Assembly (NCBI RefSeq): GCF_003573695.1 | Contig: NC_039367.1 | Coordinates: forward strand, 160,224,542 to 160,288,541 | Origin: Papaver somniferum | Taxonomy: Eukaryota; Streptophyta; Magnoliopsida; Ranunculales; Papaveraceae | Reading direction: 5' to 3' | Length of the DNA: 64,000 nt | Shown: positions 46,240-58,379 of the stretch, piece by piece | Layout of the letters: the number at the start of each line of letters is the position of its first letter | Numbering within the stretch: the stretch's first letter is position 1 | The notes under the pieces: model-generated | The model's database searches: none | What the model saw: the letters and a program-made list of their open reading frames with translations, nothing else | Told to the model about the DNA's origin: nothing | Made by a program: the position numbers and the translations under genes

Positions 46240-46940
46240 TCTTTACTTCATCATCTTTGATATCTTCTGTGCGTCCTTGCATGTTGGAATTTTCCGGGAC
46301 TATCTTCTGTGCGCTCTGATTTCCTCCTTTCATTTTGCTGGAGTTGACGAACCGGGTCCAAGTTAATGTGTTCTCTAGTTGTTTCAGATGCATCAACTTC
46401 GTTGGCCTTACTTAGTTGTCTTACTTCGTTTGCTATGGCTTTCTACGAAGTAGCTTTACTTCATCATCTTTGATATCTTCTGTGCGTCCTTGCATGTTGG
46501 AATTTTCCGGGACTATCTTCTGTGCGCTCTGATTTCCTCCTTTCATTTTGCTGGAGTTGACGAACCGGGTCCAAGTTAATGTGTTCTCTAGTTGTTTCGG
46601 CTGCATCAACTTCGTCGGCCTTACTTAGTTGCCTTACTTCGTTTGCTATGGCTTTCTACGAAGTAGCTTTAGTTCCACGAAGTAGAAAATCAGTCCACGA
46701 AGCAATTATTTATGAAGCGAATGTTTACACTTCGTTTGCTATGGCTTTCTACGAAGTAGCTTTAGTTCCACGAAGTAGACAATCTGTCCTCGAAGCAACT
46801 ATTCATGAAGCGAATGTTTCCACAAAGTAAATATTCGCGAAGAAAAAATCCCGTTTCTACGAAGTAAATATTCGTGGGGAAAGGTTAAGCAACTATTCAT
46901 GAAGCGAATGTTTCCACAAAGTAAATATTCGCGAACTCGT
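46240..46940. repeat. Compound tandem repeats inside the LARD
   Basis: A block of about 135 bp (TTCATCATCTTTGATATC onward) occurs at about 46247 and 46465. It is followed by a roughly 90-bp unit (GCTATGGCTTTCTACGAAGT) at 46430, 46645 and 46738, and by a 91-bp unit with ATTCATGAAGCGAATG at 46800 and 46890. Confidence 0.85.
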
Positions 46941-47908
46941 GTTCTGTATCTCTCAATTTAGACCCTTCTACATCGTGCCAACTTCTGTTTGTGAAAGAAA
47001 CGAACAACACCCTACCCTTATTTGCCTTCGCCCTTGGCAGCTGAAGGAAAATATGCAAAAAATGTTGCACGAAGGGATTGAACTCGAGACCTGTTGTTCG
47101 TAAACATAACTTCTCGCCGACTGTTCTGCTTCTAGTTTCCAAATGAAATATGACTCCACACTATTTGTATTGTTCTTCAATCTTCCTGATCATGTACCGA
47201 ATTTATTCATTCCTTGCAGATCCTCTTCTGTCTTCGCATCGTCCATTAAAGCTTTATCAACCATGGTTGCTCCCTTGTTCCCGGAAGCAGCACCAGTTTC
47301 CATTAAATCTCAATCTTCCTCTTTTTTCAATCCATCTTTCATCTCTGCCAGCAGCTTACGTCATCGCCTTTTCGTCGTCCGCTTTACTTCGTAGGCAACG
47401 GCCTCGTCGGTTTGTGAAAGGTTAAGCTCCCTTCCTTCTTCGCTTCTGCCATTTACTTCCACGAAATCCCTTAGATTGGTTTTCTCGAAGTGATTCTTCG
47501 CTCAAAGAGGCAAGTGTTGGCGAGTTGTGATAGGAGTTCATCTTCGTAGATTCTCGGACGAATTTAACTCGGTCACTGCATCTGGCTGCTTCCGTAACTA
47601 ACAAACCCTGTTTGCTTAGAATCCTTGTTGGTTTTGACAAGAACTCGTCCTCTGCTGGCGTTGTTGTGTCTTTGGTTCTTCACCAAAGTCTTATAGTCCT
47701 TCCTTGATCACTACCTTCTTTAACCTGTTGGTTTAGTCACGGGATTATGCATCCCCTTCGCCTCCAATTGATGCTTCGTCGAATTCATGAAGTATTATTC
47801 TTTGTCACTGGGGTTGTTGACGAAATGGCATAATTCTTCTTCGTAGATACATTTCGCTTGTATTTGTTTATGCTGAACTTGAACTAGCACGATGTGGAAA
47901 GGGTTCCA

Positions 47909-48158
47909 TTAAAGAGTTTTTTGGGAACTCTAGATCTAGTTTTTGGGGAAGAAGAAGACAAGGATCAAATAAAATCTGATCCCTTTCTCTCTTAGATATT
48001 TTCTTAAGTAATAGAAAGTAAAAATGAATTTACAAATATAACCTTTGCTTACAAACTAAGCTATCTTGGTCTAAATATTATGTAAACTATTCTAGGAAGG
48101 TTATACTACACCGGCTTTTATTGGGACCACATGTCGAGTATGGTTTTTGGTGTCTACA
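47909..48158 (-). repeat. LARD LTR, 5' copy in element orientation
   Basis: About 250 bp. Its outer end lies 227 bp beyond the end of F-box pseudogene 2. Confidence 0.88.
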
Positions 48159-48959
48159 ATTCCCAAATGGGTAACTGCGAAAGTATTGTAGCTTTGAATG
48201 GGGTTATAAGAGAGAGTTCAGTACGCTTTAAAGTTGCAGTAAGAGACATCCATTCCCCCGAAGCTTATAAGAAAAATGGAATCAGATTAATTCATGTCTG
48301 ACAAGCGCGAACTAGTTTGTGCCCGCATACTAAACAACAGTTCCGTTCCCTTCACTTCGCCGCCCTCTTGAGTTACTGAGTACCTTAGCTAAGTGAAATT
48401 GGACTAACCATATCATCGTGTTCTATGACTGTCCTTCCAGTTATATGTGAATCCAACATCAGTTTTCTATGGCTTTTGTTCTTCGGGTCGTATAAAACAA
48501 AACCTTGATCGACCATCCATAAAATTTCATTATTCCTGAAACTCCAGATTAACTCCACCTTCGTGCTACTAGTTAAATCTTCTTCTGCGATGGAAAAACT
48601 TTTAGTCCAAGAATCTCTCACTCCATATTCTTGCCTCATCCATACATCAATCCGGACATTACAAGTCAAAAAATTAAACATAAGCACCCTCCAAGTACTT
48701 TCACATTTAGCCTGGATATATGTCTTTCCAGAGGTTCTTCTGGATATGGCGTAGGGACTGCTGGGAGTGTTACCTCCCCAAATCTCTCATTCACAATATC
48801 AAAACTGACTAGCATAGTGGAGCCTTCTCCAAAGGCACAAGCAAGCCAATGAAAGGCTCCATTAAGAAGCACTCCTTGAACAGGAGGGGGTTTATTATAA
48901 AATCCACGATATGGTATACTTTGACTTCCTTTCCATGAACCTCATCCTAATGTATAGAC

Positions 48960-49465
48960 TGTTAGGAAATACACCTCAACTCTTCTGATCTTTAGGGTAA
49001 ACAAAGAATAACCAATACACCAAGAGATACGATAAACACTTAACCAATCACACAAGACACAGATTTACGTGGAAAATTCCAAATCGGATAAAAACCACGA
49101 AAAAGAACACAATCTATTCAATTAACCACAACGATGATTACAAAGAAGACTCTCACCTTCTCTCACAGCTCTCACCTTATTCGCAGAACAAGAAATTCAC
49201 AAAGAGACCAAAAACTAGCTTTAGTTATCCCACTCTTAAGAACTCTTCACAACTGTGTATTAAACACTCCTAAAGTCACCTATTTATAGTGGACACCTCT
49301 TGTTCTCCAAGTAATCTGTTTTCTAATCTAAATTGGGAAACCATCCTCAAGTAGGAATGTCTAACCTAATTAGGTAATACATCCTCAATAAAGAATCTAT
49401 ACTAAAACATGAAGCTACCATAAATAAGACTTCTAAAATTTGCTAAATCTAGACAACTTCTAACA
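48960..49465 (-). mobile_element. Solo LTR (506 bp) in F-box pseudogene 2
   Basis: It has TGTTAGGAAAT...CTTCTAACA ends. Flanks are TAGAC (48955-48959) and TAAAC (49466-49470), four of five matching. A CTATTTATAG box reads on the minus strand near 49281. Comparison with pseudogene 1 shows the flanking coding sequence is continuous there. No internal region remains. Confidence 0.85.
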
Positions 49466-49618
49466 TAAACATCAACATCAAAACACTTTGTAATTGTCAG
49501 TCATCATAACCAAATCCATACCCATTAATGTCATCAACAATTACTTCTCGTGCCATGGGTATGGTTATGACTTGTTTTGCTGACAAATTCTAAATACAAA
49601 ATTCTTTGCAACTACTTG

Positions 49619-51060
49619 GGGTTATTTGGTATTTGGTACTTACATTTTGTCCAAAGTTAATGTTTGGTCTAACTTTTGTCCAACTTAGTGTTTGGTACTT
49701 GGAAATGATGTTGACCATCTTTGACTGGCAATGACTAAATTTAATTAATTTTGTTAAATTTTAATTAATTTTGTAAAAATGCAAACACTGAGGTTACAAA
49801 TATGCCCCTGAAATGAGCTTAGCATCGAACGGTTTTAATAAATCCATCTTCCCTACCATGAGAACAAACACCAGATAACCCTAATTCCTACGCTGTTCGC
49901 CCGCCTCCATTGCTGAAACCATTTAGCCTGTGGAAATAATCTTCTCCATTAATGCAAAATTTAAAGCTTCAAATACATAACTGTGGGAAACTAATCTATA
50001 AGAAATCACTACTTAATCATCTACTCCATCCGGCACAAATTAAAAACCCCAACTCAATTTTCATTTGCTGTTGTTTGTAATGCAAAACTCAATTTTCCTC
50101 CACAACTTATGTCTCCATAAACACCACTATCTTCCCACAAAATTTCTTTTCTCACATCTCTTAACACCTGACCAATCCCTTAAGTAAAAGGAAAAAAAAT
50201 AAATACAGAAAACTAGAATCCCAATGCATTTGTAGCATATTAATCAATTTCAGACTTCATTTTTAGAAATTTCTTTTATTTTTAATTTTTTTTATAGATC
50301 TGTCGTTTTCTCAAACATTAATTTACAATAGCTTCTTCAATCAACTATTTTCAACCCACGAAATGGTCTCCGTAAATGTCTGTTTTTCTAATTTGATGCT
50401 TGCAAATAGTAAGAAAAACATTCAAAGCCCCGATCTCTGTAAACTTCATTTATCTCCTTTTGGTATTTCTAGCCTAGTTTTTTCAATCCACGACCACGAG
50501 TTCTTTAATCTTTCACCTTCATCAATGCAGTCGTTTCTGTTGATAATACCCTACTGTTAATGGATCGCTTCAGAAGGAAAAAATCTGAAACAAAGTATTC
50601 AAGCTGTAGAAGAGATTTTATGGGACGGGAAAAAGGGATCCACTTGATATAAGATTTATTAAGGTTTGGAGAAGGTAAAAAAGATAGGTTGGCGACACAA
50701 AGAAAGTGAGAAGGTAGTTGTGATGATGGTTGCAGTGGTAGTAATAAAGAGAAAGAATTTGATGGTGGTGGTGGCGGCAGCGGCGGCAAGGGCGGTGATG
50801 GGTTTGCAGAAGGAAAATAAGAGAAGATGGGTTCTGCCGTTCTGTGTTTTAGGTTTTACTTTGATAATTATGTAAATAATAATATAGTGAAGGGTATGAC
50901 AGTAATTAGTTTAATAAATACATTTTCTATAATTTTTTTAATAATTTCTAAATAGAAGTTAAGATTTAGTGTGGTCAACGCCGGTCAGCGTCAGTTCCAA
51001 GTAAAGTTAGACCAAACACTAATTTTGGACAAAATATAAGTATCAAATACCAAATAACCC
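49619..51060. mobile_element. 1442-bp TIR element (8-bp target duplication) in F-box pseudogene 2
   Basis: GGGTTATTTGGTATTTG opens the left end and its complement closes the right, with similarity continuing for about 100 bp (TTTTGTCCAAA, GTTTGGTCTAACTTT). ACTACTTG flanks it exactly at 49611-49618 and 51061-51068. Eight bases suit hAT-like transposition. No transposase is present. A GGTGGCGGC low-complexity run lies near 50765. The paralogous position in pseudogene 1 lacks the insert. Confidence 0.92.
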
Positions 51061-51469
51061 ACTACTTGTAATAACGCATCCAAATCAATCCATTACATGA
51101 AGACAGAAACCTAAACTTATTAAAATTTGAAAATATAAAAGGCCAACTCATATTCATGCCATGATTCACATTCGCACATTGTTTTGGACGATGTTAATAA
51201 TGGCAATAAAGATGACGCCGACTTATAATCAATCGTATACCTTTTATTGCCTTTAGCCATGCAAACCAAAATTCTAGTACCGTTTCTTATGTTACTAAGT
51301 TCATGATGCATATTCTGAAAACTAGAGGTACCAATTAAGGTACACAAAGACTCACTCAGGCACCTGAATCGCAAGAAAGACCTCTTTGGTAGGGTTGAGA
51401 AGATTTCTAGGAGAATCTCTTTCGGAAGGTTTGGCATTGCTTCTTCTTTCTCCGTCAACTTCATGGTGT

Positions 51470-51800
51470 ACAGTAGACGAAGAAGAAGAAAATAGGAGTA
51501 GCCTAGTTGGCCAGGGTAAAACCCTAACGAGTAAAGACTTATAAATAAAAGAAATGCTTAACTTACTAGGAGTATCCTAGTTGGCCAGGGTTTAACATAT
51601 TTAGCTCTTTCGTACCCTAAAATTTCTAGGAGAATCTCTTCCAGTTTGGTATTGTCTCTTCTTTCTTCGTCAACTTCATGTTGTTCTTCAAAGGACGAAG
51701 AAGAAAATAGGATTTTTGGAGAAAGTTGTAAAACCATAGCGAGTAAAAGGAAGTTCGAGTCCCGGGGATTAACTTAGTTTTCTAGGATTAGCCTAGTTGG
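51470..51800 (-). repeat. Duplicated 5' flank of F-box pseudogene 2
   Basis: The stretch 51629-51740 repeats the start region 51395-51510 (TTTCTAGGAGAATCTCTT through CGTCAACTTCATG and AGACGAAGAAGAAAATAGG). CCTAGTTGGCCAGGG occurs near 51512, 51570 and 51792. The repeat unit is about 235 bp. Confidence 0.75.
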
Positions 51801-52189
51801 CCAGGGATTAACTTTTGAATGTTAGAAGTTCGAGTCCCCTCTCTCTAATACGTTCATTCCCCAGCCGTAACTGCAACTGAGTTTCAACCAGTTTTTTAGA
51901 ATTAGCCTAATTGACGAGGGATTAAGTAGTTGGAGAAAGTTTGTGGGGCCCTCCAGGACTTCGCTTAGTATGAATATGAGGGTTCTCAATATTACAAACA
52001 TGTGTTGAATGGAAATTTGTAAATACAAAATTAAATCCAATCCAAATCGAGAGTGCCATCTCAATTAGACGGAAAAATTTTAAAAAAAATCTCTCAAAAT
52101 ATTGGAGCCTTTAAATGTCGGGTTACAAGAGTGTACAGTACTATAAAGAGACAGCGTATAAAAGAAACCCCTTCATTTGTGATTTGTGT

Positions 52190-52443
52190 AACATTAAATG
52201 TATTATATGGCTAGTTTTTGTTAATCATTGGAAACATGTTTTTAACTCTGATAAAACGGTTTTCTTTTGGGAGGATGTTTGGCTGATGGATGTTGCGCTT
52301 AAAGATCTATTTCCTGATATCTTTGACTTTGCTGTCAGTCGGGACTGTCTCTGAGATTGTGCATAAAGCTTTCAGTCGGGACTGGTTCTTGGCAGTGGAA
52401 TCTTTTTGCATCTGGAAAATCTTTAGTTTATGGTGGCAAAAAA
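52190..52443 (+). pseudogene. LINE fragment (region following reverse transcriptase)
   Basis: The frames read KTVFFWEDVWLMDVALKDLF and, after a shift, SRDWFLAVESFCIWKIF. They resemble the FWEDVWLG...L..LFP segment common to plant L1 elements. It is cut off at a MITE end. Confidence 0.6.
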
Positions 52444-53124
52444 AGTTTTTACCTGAATACCACCCATATTTTTCCTAAGAGTCACTCATAGTAAAAAACT
52501 AAAATAATTTTCAACCTAATTTGAAGTGGGTAATAAAAATCGACCTTCTTCCTAACCTATCACCTGTAACTGCAGGTGCAGCCTTGCCCATATTCGATTT
52601 ACTAAATACGTCACCATGTGTAACATCACGACCTTAATCTTATAGAGATTGAAGTATTAGTTTTAATCGTAATCTTAATCTTATTCACGAATTTTTTATT
52701 AAGATTTTAATTTTAATTTATTTTCGGTTAAGTTTATTTTTGACATAGATAAGTTAAGTTTTGATTTTGATCTTAATCACGATTCCAAAGTACAGAAATT
52801 CTGATGACAAGATTTATGTGATTCCATTATAGGAACAAACACTAGAGCCTTCCCAATTTTGATGTAATATAATTGGAAAACTTTGAAACTAAGATCCGTA
52901 GATAGTTGTATGTAGTACAATGAAGACGGATTGGTGATGTTTACTGTGGTTGTAGTATAAGGGCGGCAGGTGGAAATGATAATGGATTAATAGGTGCTAC
53001 TGTATTAAAACGGTAGTAAAGAAGATGAATTTATGTTACCCACTTTAAATTAGGTCTACACTAACTGTGTTTTTAAACCGTGGGTGGTACATAGGTAAAG
53101 TGTGGGTGGTATTTAGGTAAAACC
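52444..53124. mobile_element. MITE of about 680 bp with long imperfect inverted ends
   Basis: The left end GTTTTTACCTGAATACCACC matches the complement of the right end GGTGGTATTTAGGTAAAACC. AACCTAATTTGAAGTGGGTAA also matches its counterpart near 53035, giving inverted ends of almost 100 bp. The interior has runs of TTAATCTTAAT type. Target duplication not identified. Confidence 0.7.
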
Positions 53125-54125
53125 AAATATATTATATGAGTGGAAGATTAGTTTTGAAAGTTTAAACCTCAAGAGTTGTGTTTAAGGGTCATGCGTTCTC
53201 ATCATAGACACTCAGTGCACAAGTGTTATGGAGAGTCATCATTGGCCATGGTGAGTCACCTATGGATGAAAAGACACCTTGTAGAGTCACCATTGACTTT
53301 ATATTAACCCATCTCCTAGTTTTGTTTTTACACAATTAAGAAGAGAACAAAAACAAGTTTTGAAGTCAAGAGTCAGAGTCATTAAAGAGCACAGTAATTG
53401 TCAACATTCGCTGGCCTAATAGTATTGTAGTGCTACTTACTATAAGGAGTGATCGTTGTATGTTGGAAGGCGACATCCGTAGAACCGTGAGCACCGCATG
53501 CGGGGATGAATTGTCTTTAAGGAAAGAGGATTACTTCGCCTCGATCAACCAATCCGATAAGTCTTTCTAACTCTGTTCTTGTTAGTATTTTCTTTATAGC
53601 ATGAAAGTGATTTCCGAGAAACCGAAACTGCATATTATTTCCAACAATCTTAAAGACAATTCAGGTTTCTTCCTTTTGGTTTCTTGCGAAATTTGAGGTT
53701 GCTAAGTTTCCTCTGTTAATCGGTTTGGAATATTGTATGCACTTGACGGATATCATTCTATGTGGGTACACGAAATAACTCGCCACGTGTCGAACACAAA
53801 AGGAAGAAGCATGACTAGGAAATCTCACTTAAAGATCTTAGTCAGGGACTTGTCAATTCGAATATCGGAATGACCTCGTCACCGATCAATCCCGTGAAGT
53901 ATCGTACAGAAGTGAGGAGACTTACACGAAGAATCTAAGTCACGAAAGACCAAGCTAGAGTACCCAACAAGATACTAACGAAGAAACCGAAAGGGCGAAG
54001 TACGATAACTTGGTTGAAAAGATAGATCGCGAAGTAAATATATTGGAGAAAAAAAAAAGAGACAGGTGTCCCGACAAACCCATGTGAAGATAGCGAAAGA
54101 AGAGGAAAAAACTTTATCGAAAATG
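53125..54125. other. Non-coding stretch, possibly decayed LTR-element interior
   Basis: Composition changes to CGAAG-rich sequence from about 53450, like the LARD interior. No coding frame, LTR pair or primer site is visible. Confidence 0.4.
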
Positions 54126-54129
54126 GCCT

Positions 54130-54485
54130 GGGCGAAGTATAATGGTTGGATTCATCGTCTTACGAAGTTTTCGACTTATAGTAGTCTACTCGCGGCTAGG
54201 TTTCGAGCTCGAAGCCAGGTTCGTTATCGAAGTTGACGAAAAGGAGTGTGTTTAATTAAGGTTTAGGGGAATATTCCTATGGAATCTTATATGTAAATGG
54301 ATGAATTTATTGTTCTTACCAAGTTTCCGGCTTATAGTGGTCCACTCACCGACATGATTCGATCTCAGAGTCAGGTTATGCCTCGAAGTTGCCAGAAGAG
54401 GGTTTGTTTGAGGTTTCAGAGAATATTCCCACGAAATCTACTTGTAAATGAATGGATTCATCGTTCTTACAAAGTTTCCAGCTTA
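54130..54485. repeat. Tandem repeat of about 150-156 bp, 2-3 copies
   Basis: CTTATAGTGGTCTAC-type strings recur near 54175, 54331 and 54482, each preceded by GGATTCATCGTTCTTAC and related text. Confidence 0.75.
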
Positions 54486-54499
54486 TAGTGGTCTACATT

Positions 54500-54845
54500 G
54501 AGCTTCATATTTATTGATTTTGGTGATGTATTATGCTAAGTTTGAAGTCAGAACCCTCTCAGAGCTTCTTGGTTCATAGTTTGTAATTCGTTATACAGAA
54601 GTTGAAGTTTGAATCGACACTGAGCTTCATATTCATCAATGTCGATGATGTATCATGCTAAGTTTGAAGTCACAACCCTCTCAGAGCTTCGTGGTTCATA
54701 GTTTGTTTGTCGTTATACCAAATTTGATGTTCGAATCGACACTCAACCTCATATTTGTCGATTTCGATGATTTATCCTGCTAAGTTTGAAGTCAGAACTC
54801 ATCCGAAGCTTCGTGGTCCATCTTTAGTACTCTTATAACCTGAGT
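54500..54845. repeat. 122-bp tandem repeat, about three copies
   Basis: GAGCTTCATAT begins copies at 54500, 54622 and (as CAACCTCATAT) 54744, giving an exact 122-bp period. Each copy contains GCTAAGTTTGAAGTCA. Confidence 0.9.
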
Positions 54846-57136
54846 CTACCAGGGTGAACTAAAGCTACTTCATGACCTGTATGACTAGTCGAAATTACTG
54901 CATGACCTATGTAACTAGTCGAAATTCAAACCGGAAGCATAAAGAGAAAGTATAAAAGCACAAAGAAACACACCAATAATCGAATTCATTTCTTATTTTT
55001 CAGCGTCATTCTTATACGTTTTTTTGATTTTTTTATATCAGAATGTCGATAGCAAAGTCCTAAATTTATTCATATTTTTTTTGGATTTTTTTCGTGTCGA
55101 AGGTTGATAATAAAACCGAATAGATACGTTTGTATTACCACAAAGAGAAACACGTGCTTCTCAACCCGTATGAACATCCTAAAACGAATCTACATCGTCC
55201 CTTAATTTCTGCAATCTCAATGAACATCTTAAAGCGAATCTACACCGTCCAAATTCTTTTGCATAAATCAATTTTTTTTCTTCACACTTCCCTTCACTCA
55301 TTTTCAATTTCTTATCTTCCTCCTCTTTCCGCCTCTTTGAAGAAAACCCTAACTCTACCAAAAAAAAAAAAAATTCCAGAGAAACAAATCGACTTCATCT
55401 TCATTATTTTTTTCATCATACGATTCGAAGAACCCTGATCTCTTTTCTTTTGCTTATGATGCATAACCCTAGTCCCTCATTCTGTTAAAAACATGTTTTC
55501 TGCTGGAAAAAAGTTTGTTGTTGACTGAATCATAGAGGAGTTTTTTGTTGAAACGAGATCCACAAGATGATGTTGCTGGTGTTCAATTAGAAGATAATGA
55601 ATCTGAAGAGATCGATGGGGCTTAACGCCTGATTCAAGAGTTCACTAATTTTGGAATGAAATTTGGGAGTTCTGGTGCAATCGTAGCTAAGATTTGAATC
55701 AGTTCGAGTCAGGAATGATCACGAAGAGATCTGAAATTCAATTTCACATCGAAATTAGCAAAAACTTATTGAAGGAGAGGATTTGAAGCTGGATGGATTT
55801 GGAAACTAGGGTCTGAATTAGCAGAAGGGTTTGAACAAGAAATTGCAGCTGATGAATAAAATGAAGATTTAGTTGTGAAGTGAATCTGAGATGTCTGAAG
55901 TTGGATAACAACTGAAGATGAAGGAGATGCTACTGTATTATGATGGGGGTTCTGAAACTAGGGTTTGAGTTGGTGTTTGAACTGGTGGAAGAGGTGGTTG
56001 CTGAGATGGTGTTTTAGAGATGGGTATGCTGGTAGTGATTATGAACTGGTGCTGAAGGTTCGGAGTGACTAGATGAATGTGAGGTTGTTATTACAGGGTT
56101 AATTGTGCTCGAAGGATTAATGGAGGAGAAGAACAAGCAGCTGGAGATGGATGGGTTTTGGTTTGTGAATGGTATTGAGTTCAGAGTTGCAGGTGCAGGT
56201 AATTTCATTAAGAGATTTTAATTAGAAGATGCTTGCTGCTGGTGTTTAATTAGAAGATAATGAATCTGAAGATAACAATAGGTAATTCCTAAGGAACACC
56301 AATTCATGTATAAATGCCTTGATTTGAGAATTTTGAAATTAGGGTTCTTCATGAATTATTGGGTTTTCAATACAAACCATGTTTTTTAATGAAAATATGG
56401 ATTGCGTACTTTTGATTTCTGTCTTAATTTGAGTTTAACAAGCTCTTGGTAATAAACTGCATGATTTGATTATAATTCAACTTTGTGAACCTAGAATCTC
56501 TGTTTTTAGTTCTAATGATATCTTTAAATTCAGTCGTTGGAATACGATGAAATTTTAGTATATTGTCTTTCGTTAATTCATAATGATACAGTAAAAATTG
56601 CATGATGATCAGGTCCTGTTTACTACTGCCATGATTGCATAATCTATGACTACATTCTGCAGAATTCATATCCTGAACAGCCTATTCTCAATGGGTGCGT
56701 CTCATTATCCATATATTGGATGAAGCTGAATTTTTAACATCTTGTTTCCCTATATGTAAGAAACTTACTGTAAAATTTTCATGAAGTTCTGATAAGTTTA
56801 GGTACCCCAAAGTGTGTTATAATCGTAACTGAATTCTGTGTGTTATATGCTGAAAGCAGCCATGTTGAAGTGTGTATATATTTTTAGTGGACCGTTAGAA
56901 TCAAGTGAATTTTGGATATGTTATGGTTGGACATGTCTGGAAAGCTCTGTTAAATTTTCGTAGAAATCAGCTTAGGGAAAGTTGTATAAAGTGTGGTAGT
57001 ACAAAGTACTTTTCCGATTTTTGTTTCATAAAGTCTGAATTTGTTTGATAGAATGGGAGTTAAGGGTCCCTTTGTTTGACTTTGGATTTTGGTGAGATTT
57101 GAGATTTTGTTTTTTTTTTTCCTCTGGTTATTTTAG

Positions 57137-57245
57137 ATCATGTTGGGAAGATGAAGGAACTCTTAGAAAGCTGGTTACGGAGATTCAAAAAGTAGAGGAG
57201 GAAGATGAAAGCTATATGGATGGTGAAAGCGAAGACCAAACCTAA
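57137..57245 (+). pseudogene. Isolated C-terminal exon-like block
   Basis: After a TTTTAG acceptor the frame reads SCWEDEGTLRKLVTEIQKVE, an acidic run, and a stop at 57243-57245. It has strong protein character but I do not recognise the family. Confidence 0.35.
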
Positions 57246-58211
57246 GGTTCCATGGATGGCATCCAAACTACAAGGCCAGTTTGTTGCAGTGGTTTAGAAA
57301 TTAGGAGGAATTCAAAGTAAGAACCTTGTTCATTATGTTGTTTTGTTGTGTTTAAGTATTTGATAGATGCATCCTATTGGTAGCATAATAGGCTGTTTAC
57401 ATTTCCTATTCCAAGAAAACTTTGCTTAATGTGGATCGAGTTAGTTACAAAAAACAACAACTATGTTTCTTGTTTTATGCAGATGTTGAAGTTCATCCCA
57501 ACATACGTACTCAATTCTGGAGTCCAGAGCACTGGCCAAAACATGTTCTTGTCAGATAGATACACATGGTTAGCATCTTCTGACCCATTAATGATGTCAT
57601 GCACACAATACTTTGTTTTCAGTAACTCTTGGATGATATTACATGAGGTTGGTAATTGTCAAAAAAGTTGTTCCTACCATTTCTAGATAACTATGGGTAT
57701 GTCATCTTAACACTCATTGTCTTTCTGATGCAATCATCAGAAATTAGACTGTTAAATGTGTAGGTTTAAGGACTACCATTTGCATGAATGAAAAATGTAG
57801 GTTCTTTGGTCTGGAGTTATGCATCACTGTTCTAGTTCGTTGTATGTCGTATGTTTCTGTATGAGTTTTTTTTTTCATACTCTTTTTCATGTAGTTTCTT
57901 TTCCACTTTTTTTTTTGATGTTTTCATTTCTGTGGTTGATAAAGGTAAACTTATAAAAACCATGAAGGAATGAAGTGTGTGTACTGTAAATCTGTGATAA
58001 GTTAGATCCGTTTTAACTTTGTAATTTGTGATTGAATTTTGGTTTTGATACGGGTTTCAGGGAGGAGCACTCTGAGATTGATGTTCCAGCTGGTTTCTAC
58101 GTATTGTTTGGATCAGGTAATAAGAATTATGCTCAAGATGCTACCTTAAGTTCCTCAATTTTTTAGTTTACCAATGTTTTATCCAAGATCTAAAAATGAT
58201 TTTGTGCATCC

Positions 58212-58379
58212 TATGGTGATATTTTCGTTCTCCCAATAAATTGACTTAATCCAGCATTGTCTAGTTCAGGATTATGTGCTTTGGCCAAGATCCCATATGG
58301 TGATATTTTCGTTCTCCCAATAAATTGACTTAATCCAGCATTGTCTAGTTCAGGATTATGTGCTTTGGCCAAGATCCCA
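58212..58379. repeat. Perfect or near-perfect 84-bp tandem duplication
   Basis: TATGGTGATATTTTCGTTCT starts both copies, at 58212 and 58296. No differences were seen by eye, so the duplication is recent or was corrected. Confidence 0.95.

Larger units (their letters stand above)
41841..48158 (-). mobile_element. LTR retrotransposon without recognisable pol (LARD-like), 6.3 kb
   Basis: Direct LTRs lie at 41841-42093 and 47909-48158. On the minus strand they start TGTAGACACCAAAAACC. A purine tract (AAGGAAAAAAGGGC) precedes the left LTR and TGGAACCCTTTCC follows the right LTR as a primer site, giving minus orientation. Flanks ACTCC and ATTCC are a possible mismatched target duplication. The 5.8-kb interior has a distinct, CTTCG/CGAAG-rich composition. 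Its minus-strand frames are short and charged (for example 43291-43635), with no protease, integrase or reverse transcriptase. That fits a large retrotransposon derivative mobilised in trans. Confidence 0.8.
48385..51464 (-). pseudogene. F-box protein with FBA domain, pseudogene copy 2, split by two insertions
   Basis: The 5' block (51464-51120) is open: MKLTEKEEAMPNLPKEILLE, then the F-box FSTLPKRSFLRFRCLSESL, then LLPLLTSSKTMCECESWHEY. A frame change follows. The coding is then cut by a 1442-bp TIR element (49619-51060) and, further on, by a solo LTR (48960-49465). The C-terminal blocks (48872-48666 and 48687-48385) carry FBA landmarks YPEEPLER, VRDSWTKSF and WMVDQGFVLYDPKNK. It shares clear similarity with 5333-6479 but its F-box lacks the stops of that copy, so the two decayed independently. 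The intact parent would have been an SCF substrate receptor. Confidence 0.9.

Noticed and set aside
50505..50875. Frames inside the 1442-bp TIR element as a transposase
   Set aside because: They arise from GGTGGCGGC low-complexity sequence and show no transposase motif.
51745..51840. GTTCGAGTCCC strings as tRNA T-arms
   Set aside because: No acceptor stem or anticodon arm can be drawn around them. They are parts of a local repeat.
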